A stretch of 42,862 nucleotides of DNA from contig NZ_AUXT01000149.1 of assembly GCF_001625595.1 (NCBI RefSeq), positions 1 through 42,862 on the forward strand. The letters run 5' to 3'. The number at the start of each line of letters is the position of its first letter. Position 1 is the stretch's first letter. This document shows, piece after piece, positions 1 to 7,905 of the stretch. The notes under the pieces are model-generated. The model was not told where the DNA came from, did no database searches, and saw only the letters and a list, made by a program, of their open reading frames with translations. The position numbers were made by a program, and so were the translations under genes. Source of the stretch: Pseudoalteromonas luteoviolacea NCIMB 1942 (lineage in GTDB: Bacteria > Pseudomonadota > Gammaproteobacteria > Enterobacterales > Alteromonadaceae).

Positions 1-1581
1 AACTATCCTGACACAGGGGGAACCAAACACCCAAATGTAGAAGAGTGCTACCCAACCAACAAAGAAGAACATACTGTACGGTAGCATTGTCGCAACTAGG
101 GTACCGATACCCATGTCTTTTTTATACTTGGTGGCAACTGCCAATATCAAGCCGAAGTAACTCATCATTGGTGTGATTAGGTTTGTAACAGAATCACCAA
201 TACGATAAGCAGCTTGTATCGTTTCAGGTGCATAGCCCACAAGCATTAACATCGGAACAAAGATTGGCGCAGTTACGGCCCATTGCGCTGATGATGAGCC
301 AAGGCTCAAGTTAACTAGCGCACACATAAGGATAAACAGTACAAAGACCTCGGGTCCTGTTAGGTTTAATGCTTGTAACAGTGCTGCACCATTAATTGCC
401 AAAATAGTTCCCAAGTTTGTCCACTTGAAAAATGCTACGAATTGGGCTGCAAAGAATACCAATACAATGTACATACCCATGGAGCTCATGCTTTTACTCA
501 TCGCATCAATAACATCACGGTCATTTTTCATGGTGCCTACAACGCGGCCATAGACAAAGCCTGGAATGGCGAAAGTTACGAAGATAAATACAACGATGCC
601 TTTTAAGAAAGGAGAACCTGCTACAGCGCCTGTTTCTGGGTGACGTAAAATACCGTCTTCTGGTACGATTGTTAAGGCAAGTAATACAGAAACAACAAGT
701 AAGGAAACGCCGGCCCATTTCAAACCTGACTTTTCTTTCTCTGTTAGGTGTTCAATGTTGTTTTCAGAAAGGTCGATACTGGCTTCATTTGGATCGTATT
801 TTCCAAGTCTTGGCTCGACAATCTTTTCAGTGACCAATGTACCTACAATAGCAATCAAGAATACTGAGATCATCATGAAATACCAGTTTGCCTCTGGACC
901 AACCTGATAAGTCGGGTCAATCATTTGTGCAGCAGGCGTCGTAATACCAGCAAGAAGTGGGTCAATAGTTCCTAGTAATAGGTTCGCACTGTAACCACCA
1001 GATACACCAGCAAATGCTGCGGCTAAACCTGCTAGAGGGTGTCTTCCAAGACTATGGAAAATCATTGCAGCAAGCGGGATCAACACAACATAACCTAACT
1101 CAGATGCCGTGTTTGAAAGGATGGCTGCAAACACAACCATGAAGGTAACAAGACGTTTAGAAGCACCCATCACCATGCCACGCATTGCCGCAGACAACAT
1201 ACCAGAATGCTCAGCAACACTTACACCTAACAATGCAACAAGCACAGTACCAAGCGGTGCAAATCCAGTGAAATTAGTTACCAAGCCAGTAACAATTTTC
1301 TGGAGGCCTTCTGCGCTTAATAAGCTAACAACTTCGATAACACCATCTGCATCTCGACCTTTCGCGCCTTCTGGGCGTGGGTCAATTGCACTGAGTCCCA
1401 TCCAGTCAGCGATACCACTGAAAATTACGATTGCAATACAGAACATCGCAAAAAGAGTAATAGGGTGAGGAAGCATATTTCCTAAAAATTCAACCGTCGC
1501 TAAAAAGCGGTTAAACAAACCACCTTGTTGTTCAGGAGATTGGGGATCTTGCTTAGCTTTAGTCTCTACTGCATTCGACAT
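1..1581 (-). CDS. AbgT-family transporter, 3' end cut by window edge
   Basis: Reading back from ATG at 1581 gives an open frame of 527 codons that reaches base 1 without a stop, so only the last few residues should be missing (the family is about 490-530 aa). The product is strongly hydrophobic with many membrane spans. It contains segments typical of AbgT, such as SNTASELGYVVLIPLAA in the middle and LGSSSAQWAVTAPIFVPML near the end. AbgT proteins are inner-membrane, cation-coupled transporters. E. coli AbgT imports p-aminobenzoyl-glutamate, while other members export sulfonamides. Which applies here cannot be told from sequence. No neighbouring abgAB peptidase genes are visible. Family assignment is confident; substrate is unknown. 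Confidence 0.9.
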   Translation of the reverse strand, partial: MSNAVETKAKQDPQSPEQQGGLFNRFLATVEFLGNMLPHPITLFAMFCIAIVIFSGIADWMGLSAIDPRPEGAKGRDADGVIEVVSLLSAEGLQKIVTGLVTNFTGFAPLGTVLVALLGVSVAEHSGMLSAAMRGMVMGASKRLVTFMVVFAAILSNTASELGYVVLIPLAAMIFHSLGRHPLAGLAAAFAGVSGGYSANLLLGTIDPLLAGITTPAAQMIDPTYQVGPEANWYFMMISVFLIAIVGTLVTEKIVEPRLGKYDPNEASIDLSENNIEHLTEKEKSGLKWAGVSLLVVSVLLALTIVPEDGILRHPETGAVAGSPFLKGIVVFIFVTFAIPGFVYGRVVGTMKNDRDVIDAMSKSMSSMGMYIVLVFFAAQFVAFFKWTNLGTILAINGAALLQALNLTGPEVFVLFILMCALVNLSLGSSSAQWAVTAPIFVPMLMLVGYAPETIQAAYRIGDSVTNLITPMMSYFGLILAVATKYKKDMGIGTLVATMLPYSMFFFVGWVALFYIWVFGSPCVRIV

Positions 1582-2052
1582 AGCAATTTTTCTCGGTTCT
1601 AAAAAATGCGGCATACCTTATCACTTTTTCATTCAGTGGTCATTTATTAAAGTTAACTAAAAGTGAAAATGAGATAAAGTTACAAGTTATGCTGATAAAG
1701 GGCTCTGTGATACTACAGTATGCTCATGATCTAACTCTTTTTAGAGTGAAAAGTGAACTAGTATATTTTTAGAGTAAGTAAGTCTATGAAATATTATATT
1801 GCTAAGTAATTAGATGCCAACTAGAAAGAGGTGTTGATAACAGCGGCTCTAAAACTCAGCAACTGCATTTTACAGAGATTATGTTTTTGGGTTTGCAGCT
1901 CCATAGGTCACCACTTTTTTTACGAATTAGAAAAGTAGTAGAACGGTTAGGTGCCTATGTGATTTGTGCACTAGAGGCATTCTGTCGTTCGAATCACTAT
2001 TCAGACTTAGAAGGGTTTGTAAATTCTTGCTCACTATTATGGACACCTCGTT

Positions 2053-2500
2053 ACACAATAGGCAGTTCCTTGCACATTGACTCGATACCGAAATGCTCAC
2101 GGTAAGCGTCAATAAATGCCACGGCTATTTCTGTTTGGGGTCGAGTTCCGCTTGGGCGAAAAAAGCGGCAGCTTGCCTCAAAATGTCATTTGTTCGTTTT
2201 AATTCTTTATTTTCGCGCTCTAACTCAGCCAAGCGCTCCTCAGCGGATTGAGAGTTAGAAGATGGATCAAAAGGCTGAGTCTAAGACTTTTTAACCCATG
2301 CAATAATATTTCTAGCGTACACCCCAGTTTATCTGAAATCGATACTAGCACAGCCTAAAGAGACGGGTACTCATGCTGTTGCGTGGTAACCAGCCTAACT
2401 GCACTTTCACGAAATTCAGGTGTATAGCGATTTGACTTTTTCATTGTTCCAGTTTCTCAAGAATTTGAGTCTCTGGCAAACCCGGGGAGATTAATTATCT
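2053..2500 (-). mobile_element. Decayed IS3-family element (orfA plus start of orfB)
   Basis: Minus-strand reading from the upstream side shows a likely IS end near 2481-2500 (CTCCCCGGGTTTGCCAGAGA), a leader, a broken orfA (2125-2444), and then the first part of orfB just after orfA. The orfB part reads AFIDAYREHFGIESMCKELP and hits a stop at 2051-2053. The rest of orfB, which encodes the DDE catalytic core, is absent from the following sequence. The order orfA then orfB in a shifted frame is standard for IS3 elements, which make OrfAB by frameshifting. This copy cannot encode a working transposase. Confidence 0.75.
2125..2444 (-). pseudogene. IS3-family OrfA transposase, broken
   Basis: ATG at 2444 begins MKKSNRYTPEFRESAVRLV, the usual helix-turn-helix start of IS3 OrfA proteins. 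A stop (TAG at 2355-2357) sits where a tryptophan is normally found. Reading on past it continues the family pattern (SISDKLGCTLE). A frameshift near 2302-2310 then moves the match to another frame (WVKKS, a second stop, then [20 protein letters not shown] and [16 protein letters not shown]), ending at TAG 2125-2127. Two nonsense codons and one frameshift show long-standing decay. The leucine-zipper-like [15 protein letters not shown] part is intact. Confidence 0.75.
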
Positions 2501-2684
2501 GGATTATGCGACAGTTTAAGAGTAAATAATTTATTTAAATATAATTTTTGATCTTTTTCTGATGAGTCCATTTAAGGCCGCATTCTAAGTTCTAATGGGC
2601 ATGATAAAATTTTGAGCTGAACTTCTAACTTAATTACAGTGTTGATTTGATTTGTCTGTTTTTTGGTCGTTTAATTGGCTTATC

Positions 2685-2993
2685 TCAATTTTTGTTTTGT
2701 ATTATTCCTTTGAATAACAAAGGGTACTTCCTGAGTCGTATACCTATATAATCATCAGCCATTATTTGGGTGCAAATGCGATTTACATCTTTGTCAATCG
2801 CAAGCACCCATTGCATGTGTTCAATGGCACGTTGGAACCCTTTTTTTAAAAACTGCTGTTGTTGGTAAAACTCGCAGTTATCATGCAAGGTAACTAATTT
2901 TTTTGGGTGTTTTTGCAGTTCTGCAAGCACCCGATAAATGTAATCTTCGGATGTTTTGTTATCGCGCTTTGGGCGCCGTTTTGTATTACGCAT
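2685..2993 (-). CDS. Small hypothetical protein, 102 aa
   Basis: I do not recognise the family. The protein is basic and hydrophilic, with a lysine/arginine-rich start (MRNTKRRPKRDNK), a central helical stretch rich in glutamine (CEFYQQQQFLKKGF), and no signal peptide or membrane segment. It is the downstream partner of the DUF3081 gene, overlapping its 3' end by 8 bp, so the two are probably translationally coupled. Real-gene status rests on that coupling and on the ordinary composition. A function cannot be proposed from sequence. Confidence 0.6.
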   Translation of the reverse strand: MRNTKRRPKRDNKTSEDYIYRVLAELQKHPKKLVTLHDNCEFYQQQQFLKKGFQRAIEHMQWVLAIDKDVNRICTQIMADDYIGIRLRKYPLLFKGIIQNKN

Positions 2994-3249
2994 CGACTGC
3001 CTCAGCTATTTGTTGAAGCTTACGCATAAAGTCATGCTTTTGAGACTCTTTGTCATATTCGAAGTGGTAAGTATTATGAAAGCCAAAACGAAGCAATACA
3101 CCACTACCTTTGAGGTATATAGTGTAACCATCAGGGTCAGAAAAGGCGTTAACGCCGTCGAGCTGTTTACCAATGTCATACTCTTGCCCGTGCTGTATTA
3201 TATGTTCGTATACTTTCAGCACTAAATTCGTGCTCAATTCATTTTTCAT
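2986..3249 (-). CDS. DUF3081 family protein, 87 aa
   Basis: The sequence MKNELSTNLVLKVYEHI, followed by QLDGVNAFSDPDGYTIYL and a GFHNTYHFEYD segment, fits the DUF3081 family of small proteins found mainly in Vibrio, Shewanella and Pseudoalteromonas relatives. The role is unknown. It looks cytoplasmic, with no signal peptide or membrane span. It is the first gene of a two-gene unit with the 102-aa hypothetical. Upstream on the minus strand (3282-3309) lies a TGATCC-N16-AGTATG element that resembles the ECF promoters at 32.7 and 33.4 kb, discussed as a finding. The family match is from memory. Confidence 0.7.
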   Translation of the reverse strand: MKNELSTNLVLKVYEHIIQHGQEYDIGKQLDGVNAFSDPDGYTIYLKGSGVLLRFGFHNTYHFEYDKESQKHDFMRKLQQIAEAVDA

Positions 3250-3281
3250 GACAAAGCCATTTCTTTACAGTTCTATTGATT

Positions 3282-3309
3282 CATACTTAAATGGTAGTTT
3301 ACTGGATCA
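3282..3309 (-). promoter_or_regulatory. Possible ECF-type promoter for the DUF3081 gene
   Basis: On the minus strand TGATCC (3304-3309) is followed after exactly 16 bases by AGTATG (3282-3287), with the DUF3081 start codon about 30 bases further on. The spacing equals that of the TGATCG-N16-CGTAyA elements before the Lon-domain and sigma genes, and TGATCC is the better-known -35 of RpoE/ChrR-type sigma factors. The -10 match is only GTA plus T, so about one chance match of this quality is expected per window of this size. Confidence 0.25.
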
Positions 3310-3835
3310 ATTTAGATACTTGTTTAAACTGAGGATGTTTAGCATCGGCAAGTGCTTCAAACAAAAATGCTTCTAAACATATGACCTTTGCACCGTCATA
3401 GCGAAGTTGTTCTAGCGCCCAGTTTTTATGCTGTAAGTTTCTGGAACATACACCATCAGCCAAAATGTAGACGGTGTGGCCTTGTTTAAGCAAGTCTTGT
3501 GCAGTTTGATAAACACATATATGTGTTTCTAATCCGACGATTACTTTGATGCTCGGAGGTTTACAATCATCTTTTACCGCCAAATTACTTGTTTTGAATG
3601 CACTAAAAGTTGTTTTTTCAATAACGTTAGATGGGAATGAAGTTAGGCGTTCATCTGTATGACCCAACCCTTTTGGATATTGTTCAAACACAAGCGTGGG
3701 TATATCTAATAGTTGAGCCGCAGTGAGTAGCTTGTGTGTGACCTCAATCACATTTTCGTATTCATCTATGTGCTTTTGGAAGTTTTTTTGAATGTCTACG
3801 ACAAGAATTTGATACTGAACTGTGCGCTCATCCAT
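3299..3835 (-). CDS. Isochorismatase-family cysteine hydrolase
   Basis: A 178-aa cytoplasmic protein with the isochorismatase-like fold. The family's Asp-Lys-Cys triad is visible: D14 in ILVVDIQKNF, K74 in VIEKTTFSAF, and C107 in VGLETHICVYQTA. The GLETHxCV box and the later ILADGVCSR segment place it with ISOC/YcaC-like hydrolases, not true isochorismatases fused to carrier domains. The substrate of this subgroup is not known. It is divergent from the ribonuclease Z-like gene, sharing the short 3836-3912 intergenic region. The ATG at 3835 directly precedes the conserved core, so the start is well supported. Confidence 0.85.
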   Translation of the reverse strand: MDERTVQYQILVVDIQKNFQKHIDEYENVIEVTHKLLTAAQLLDIPTLVFEQYPKGLGHTDERLTSFPSNVIEKTTFSAFKTSNLAVKDDCKPPSIKVIVGLETHICVYQTAQDLLKQGHTVYILADGVCSRNLQHKNWALEQLRYDGAKVICLEAFLFEALADAKHPQFKQVSKLIQ

Positions 3836-3912
3836 TTGGTAATCCTTTAGTTATGTTAAGAGTTAAATTAAACTCACTGTGAGTTATAACATACACATTG
3901 TCTAGTCTATTT

Positions 3913-4854
3913 ATGCAATTAGAATTTTTAGGGACATCATCTGGTAGTCCCACTATTTATCGCAATATGTCTGCCACGGCGGTAAAATTTGAGAAGAGCA
4001 AGCAGTGGCTATTAGTCGATTGTGGCGAGGGTACCCAACATCAAATATTGAGTTCTAAGCTCACGTTATATCAGTTAAGTGTCATTTGTATCAGTCATAT
4101 TCATGGGGATCATTGTTACGGCTTACCTGGGCTTATTGCGTCGATGGCGATGTCTGGGAGGCAGGAGCCCGTATTTATCATTGCGCCTGAAAAAGTGCTT
4201 GCGTATTTGAACGCTACATTTTCACTTACTGATGTCACGTTGCCCTTTGACTTAAAAATGATAGCAATTGAACATGTAAAAAGCGCGCTAGAATTTAACT
4301 TTTGTACAGTAGAAGTTTTGGCGCTAAAGCACCGCGTCCCAAGTTTTGGATTTAAAGTAACAGAAAAACTGATCCCTAATAAGTTGCGCATAAGTTTGCT
4401 CACTGATGACTGCATACCTACGGGTGCACATTTCAATCAGCTTCAAAAAGGGCTCGATGTAGAGTTTGCCGGTAAGGTGCTTCACTCTAAGAGGTATGCT
4501 TTCCCAAGTTGGCAGCCACGCAAAGTTATTGTTTGTGGTGACAACGAAAAGCCTAGTTTATTAAAGCCGCATATAGTAGATGTGGATTTAGTGGTGCACG
4601 AGGCAACATTTACGCACAGTGACCTGAAAAAGGTGGGCCATCATACGGGACATAGTGATGCAAAGCGTATCGCTCAATTCGCAGAGTCTATGTCAGTGCC
4701 TATTCTGGTTTTGACCCACTTCAGTGTTCGCTACCATGGGCCTGGACTCTTAGATAACTTAGAAGCCGAGGCCCAATCGAATTACAGCGGAAAACTCATA
4801 TTAGCCGATGATGGCACCACAATCGATATTCCCAAAACGTTACTTTCTGAGTGA
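3913..4854 (+). CDS. rnz: Ribonuclease Z / RNase BN-like metallo-beta-lactamase nuclease
   Basis: From ATG 3913 the product is 313 aa and begins MQLEFLGTSSGSPT, the standard start of ElaC/RNase Z proteins. A TTG five codons upstream (3898) is open but adds residues the family lacks. HIHGDH at about residues 62-67 is the zinc-binding motif. Further conserved parts are LLVDCGEGTQHQ, YGLPGL, VHEATF, GHHTGHSDA and VLTHFSVRY, which supply the remaining metal ligands. The enzyme trims the 3' ends of tRNA precursors. Its end overlaps the convergent DUF2252 gene by 15 bp. Family assignment is firm; whether tRNA is the main substrate is inferred. Confidence 0.88.
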   Translation: MQLEFLGTSSGSPTIYRNMSATAVKFEKSKQWLLVDCGEGTQHQILSSKLTLYQLSVICISHIHGDHCYGLPGLIASMAMSGRQEPVFIIAPEKVLAYLNATFSLTDVTLPFDLKMIAIEHVKSALEFNFCTVEVLALKHRVPSFGFKVTEKLIPNKLRISLLTDDCIPTGAHFNQLQKGLDVEFAGKVLHSKRYAFPSWQPRKVIVCGDNEKPSLLKPHIVDVDLVVHEATFTHSDLKKVGHHTGHSDAKRIAQFAESMSVPILVLTHFSVRYHGPGLLDNLEAEAQSNYSGKLILADDGTTIDIPKTLLSE

Positions 4855-6138
4855 TTTGAATAGTGCCCAATCAGACTTTACCTGCTGGGCATAGTTATTC
4901 GCTAATTCGATGAGCGTGTCGCAAAGTGGTGGTAGTGTCTCTATGCAAGCTTGCTGGAACGACATAGAGCGTCTGTCGCCACGCATGTGGGCATAACCAA
5001 GCACTTCTGCGCAACTCTGTGCGTATTGACTGAAGCCTTGCTTTTGGGCCGCTCGCTTGCCCAGCACAATGTGTTCTGGGTCAATGCCTACGCGGGCATG
5101 GTGGCGAGACCTTACTAACCAATGTACCCCTTGCCAGAGCGCATCATCGATAATGAGATCAGGCCTCCTCTGCATCTTTCGTTGACAGTTAACCGTTAAG
5201 TGGGCTGGGTTTAACCTGTTTACAGGGCTCATTTCGGTGAAATAGTGAAGAGGGGCTGCAATCGTTTGCTGTTTTACTTCAACAATGTGATAAAGCTCTA
5301 TTGGTGCTTGTGTCCGTGGGCCTACCAATAAATAATAGCGTTTTAGGTTGTTACTGCCGGTACCTGCATCTAGCCTCTCGACACAGTCAATGATGTCATC
5401 ATCTACATAGGACCTGAATTGAGATATCAAATTCGCTTTTATATCATTGTGAATTGGTTCAAATTTTAGAGGATCTGATTTAAAGCGTAACGGGTAAGCC
5501 GTCAAATCTACACTTTTGGCTAGACTGCTTTTAAGATTAAAAGCGGAACCTCCGACCAAACGCTGCAAGCCTTTTTGCCATCGTTTATGCAGAATGTGAT
5601 CTTGTTTGAATTTAGTTAAGGCACTTTGACTGTTATTTTCACCACGTAAAGAGGCCTCGCAAGTGAGTATGTATTGTTGAACAAAGCTGCTTTGTGCGGC
5701 TCGAACATCTTCAGCATGTACAAGAGGCTTTTGCCGCATGGTCAAATCATCAGTAGTTTCTTGTAGTTGTTGACCTGCGTGCTGTGCTAGTGCCATGCTA
5801 ACTAAGTAACGAAATAGGTCCCAAGTGGCATGGCCGACGCATGCATCATCAAAGTCATTGGGTGAAAAAACAAGAGTTTCACCGTGAGAGCCTTCTTCAC
5901 TTAAAAATCCGAAATTACTTGTATGGCAGTCGCCTATGATTGTGGTGACCGGTATATCGTAAGTGGTGTCAGGAAATGCGATAAGTCCATCGAAGATATC
6001 TCGGTACATTAATGGTGCAGCCCCTCGGAAAAAGTGGAAAGGACTCGACGCCATTTTCACATGCTTTCCTAACGACAGTGACGGCTCGCAGCCATCGTGG
6101 CGGTTAAAATAAGTACTTAATAACTTTTCACGACTCAT
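4840..6138 (-). CDS. DUF2252 family protein
   Basis: A 432-aa soluble protein with the conserved blocks of DUF2252: SPFHFFRG (residues 32-39), GDCHTSNFG (69-77), NDFDDA (94-99) and WDLFR (106-110). The family has a kinase-like look: the HxxN and DxD-type motifs resemble aminoglycoside phosphotransferase or HipA-like folds. No reaction is firmly established, and the kinase idea is inference. It is the last gene of a three-gene operon and starts 2 bp after the PPK2 stop codon, so the two are very likely co-translated. That pairing suggests a role in nucleotide or polyphosphate-linked phosphorylation. Confidence 0.85.
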   Translation of the reverse strand: MSREKLLSTYFNRHDGCEPSLSLGKHVKMASSPFHFFRGAAPLMYRDIFDGLIAFPDTTYDIPVTTIIGDCHTSNFGFLSEEGSHGETLVFSPNDFDDACVGHATWDLFRYLVSMALAQHAGQQLQETTDDLTMRQKPLVHAEDVRAAQSSFVQQYILTCEASLRGENNSQSALTKFKQDHILHKRWQKGLQRLVGGSAFNLKSSLAKSVDLTAYPLRFKSDPLKFEPIHNDIKANLISQFRSYVDDDIIDCVERLDAGTGSNNLKRYYLLVGPRTQAPIELYHIVEVKQQTIAAPLHYFTEMSPVNRLNPAHLTVNCQRKMQRRPDLIIDDALWQGVHWLVRSRHHARVGIDPEHIVLGKRAAQKQGFSQYAQSCAEVLGYAHMRGDRRSMSFQQACIETLPPLCDTLIELANNYAQQVKSDWALFKSLRK

Positions 6139-6140
6139 GC

Positions 6141-6971
6141 TTACATCCTCTTTTGTTTTATACCTAATTGCTGCTCTGCTAATTCTACAACTTTGGGGTC
6201 TATGGATGGTGGTTCAATCACCATACCCTCACGTAACGTGAGTGTTAGATATTTCATAACCTCTACACGTGCGTACCATTTATGGTCGGCTAAAATAACA
6301 GACCAAGGTGCTCGAGTTGTATGGGTTTTTACTAGCATCTCATTGATTGCCACTTCGTACTCATTGCGCTTGTTTCTATTTCTAATGTCTTCTTGGGTTA
6401 GCTTCCAACGCTTATAAGGATTATTCAGACGCTCTGAAAACCTCTTGAGTTGCTCGTCACTACTAATATGTAAAAACAGTTTTATGACTTTAATGTTATC
6501 GTCAGTCAAAAGTTGCTCAAATTCATTTATTTCTCGATATGCACGCTGCCAAGCCGAATCGCTGGCAAACCCCTCGACTCTTTCTACCAACACTCTGCCA
6601 TAGTAAGAGCGATCAAATATTGTCAATGTACCTGCCTTGGGCAGCTTATTAAAAAACCGATAAAGGTAGTGTTTACCTTGCTCATCTTCGGTTGGCGCAC
6701 TAATAGGAAATACCTGATAGCCACGAGGATCTAACCGCTCGGTAATGCGACGAATTGCGCCTCCTTTTCCGGCTGCATCCCAACCCTCAAAAACGATTAC
6801 CGCGCGTTGACCTTGATGGAAATAAGCTTGTTGTACATGGAGTAATTCGTTTTGCCAGTATTTTAGAGCTTGTTTGTATACTTTTTTGGTGTCGATTGCT
6901 GGGTGTGTATCAATCCCTGCAACTGAGAGGGGATCGTTGTGTATACGGGGTGGAACAATCTGGTTAGTCAC
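6141..6971 (-). CDS. ppk2: Polyphosphate kinase 2 (PPK2) family
   Basis: A 276-aa one-domain PPK2. It shows the Walker A variant GWDAAGKGG (residues 63-71), the following RRITERLDPRGYQV, and the Walker B-like FDRSYYGRVLVERVEGF (from about 119). It ends shortly after the KWYARVEVMKYLT helix, as class I/III enzymes do. PPK2 enzymes move phosphate between polyphosphate and nucleoside mono- or diphosphates; class I and III members mainly make NDP or NTP from polyphosphate. The class cannot be fixed by eye. It overlaps the AraC gene upstream by 4 bp and lies 2 bp from the DUF2252 gene downstream, all on the minus strand. Confidence 0.92.
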   Translation of the reverse strand: MTNQIVPPRIHNDPLSVAGIDTHPAIDTKKVYKQALKYWQNELLHVQQAYFHQGQRAVIVFEGWDAAGKGGAIRRITERLDPRGYQVFPISAPTEDEQGKHYLYRFFNKLPKAGTLTIFDRSYYGRVLVERVEGFASDSAWQRAYREINEFEQLLTDDNIKVIKLFLHISSDEQLKRFSERLNNPYKRWKLTQEDIRNRNKRNEYEVAINEMLVKTHTTRAPWSVILADHKWYARVEVMKYLTLTLREGMVIEPPSIDPKVVELAEQQLGIKQKRM

Positions 6972-7738
6972 CTTGCTAGCCTCGCTCTGTATTGTTTTGG
7001 TGTAATTTGCATCACCTTTTTAAATTGCCTAATGAAATGAGACTGGTCTACATATTCCAAGTCATAAGCAATATCCGTGAGTGGTTTATTGGGGTTATGC
7101 TTGATGACGTTTCTAGAGTTAAAAACTTCCACCAATGTTGCATATTCTTTAGCACTGATCCCGATTGACTCAATAAACGCTCTTTCAACACGCCTGCTGT
7201 TTAAGCCAAGTTTGTCATACATATTTGCGAGCTTTATTGACCTAGGTTGGGTATCTATCTGCATTAAAATGGAAGAAAAAGCAGTAGGGAGCTGGTAATT
7301 GGCTTTATTAAAGTGGTTTTCTAACCAACTGCACAATGCATAGACTCTTTGCAAAGGGTCCAATTTAGGCGTAATTACTTTTGTTCTTAAAGTGCTAAAA
7401 TTTACAACTTCTTGCAATTCGATACATTGATTTTTTATATATTTCAGCGGTATGTTTGTGAGGTGTTTTGCGCCCAGCGGAGTAAGCCGTGCGCCAACCA
7501 TACTCAGTGTACTTGTTTTAAAGTGCCACAAGTGAGACGTCGTTTGAGGGCCTATGAGGAAACCGCCAGCATGAATTGAGACGCCATTGATAACTGACTC
7601 TCCGGATATCACTAGTAATATCGAAATGCACCCATCACTATGAATCGCTTGTTCTTGATTCAAAAGTGTGTCGGTGGTATGCCAAAAGTTTAAAATGTAA
7701 GGGGCGAGCGCGGTTGGTGGAGTGATAGTTGTATACAC
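6968..7738 (-). CDS. AraC-family transcription regulator
   Basis: A 256-aa protein. The C-terminal part (about 155-256) carries the double helix-turn-helix of AraC regulators, with the signature DIAYDLEYVDQSHFIRQFKK followed by ITPKQYRA. The N-terminal part starts PPTALAPYILNFWH and includes SDGCISILLVISGES and the PQTTSHLWHFKT region, as in the sensor domain common to AraC proteins with an N-terminal DUF6597-like module. It is the first gene of the operon with PPK2 and DUF2252 (ATGA overlap with ppk2), so it probably regulates its own operon. The inducer is unknown. Confidence 0.88.
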   Translation of the reverse strand: MYTTITPPTALAPYILNFWHTTDTLLNQEQAIHSDGCISILLVISGESVINGVSIHAGGFLIGPQTTSHLWHFKTSTLSMVGARLTPLGAKHLTNIPLKYIKNQCIELQEVVNFSTLRTKVITPKLDPLQRVYALCSWLENHFNKANYQLPTAFSSILMQIDTQPRSIKLANMYDKLGLNSRRVERAFIESIGISAKEYATLVEVFNSRNVIKHNPNKPLTDIAYDLEYVDQSHFIRQFKKVMQITPKQYRARLAR

Positions 7739-7834
7739 GTATGCCTCTTTTGTCCTTGGTGAATAAACAACTTGAGTTAAATTAACATTCGTCCTTATCG
7801 TTTCAATCTACATGGTCAGTATATTTAGGGCAAG

Positions 7835-7860
7835 AAAAAAGCAGCAAATGGCTGCTTTGC
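7835..7860 (-). terminator. Rho-independent terminator of the ast/DUF1338 operon
   Basis: On the minus strand an 8-bp perfect stem AAAGCAGC / GCTGCTTT with a 5-nt loop is followed by a run of six T residues (the A-run at 7835-7840 on the plus strand). It lies about 45 bp past the DUF1338 stop codon. Confidence 0.85.
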
Positions 7861-7905
7861 GTGTTTAAGTTAGTTTTACTTCAATTAATATTAACGCAAG
7901 AAGAG

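Larger units (their letters stand above)
1582..2684. other. Gene-poor stretch carrying an IS3 remnant
   Basis: About 1.1 kb without an intact gene. 1582-1880 is AT-rich and presumably holds the abgT-type promoter on the minus strand, though no convincing -35/-10 pair was picked out. 2053-2500 is a decayed IS3-family element, described separately. 1881-2105 (+) and 1927-2112 (-) can be read as short ORFs, but neither resembles a known family and part of each overlaps the IS remnant. 2501-2684 is AT-rich, with nothing recognised. Confidence 0.6.

Noticed and set aside
521..1468. ORFs at 521-718 (-) and 1109-1468 (+)
   Set aside because: They are out-of-frame readings of the AbgT-type gene, whose real frame runs off the window edge.
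1881..2112. Short ORFs on both strands (74 and 61 codons)
   Set aside because: They overlap the dead IS3 remnant and each other, match no recognised family and have no good ribosome site.
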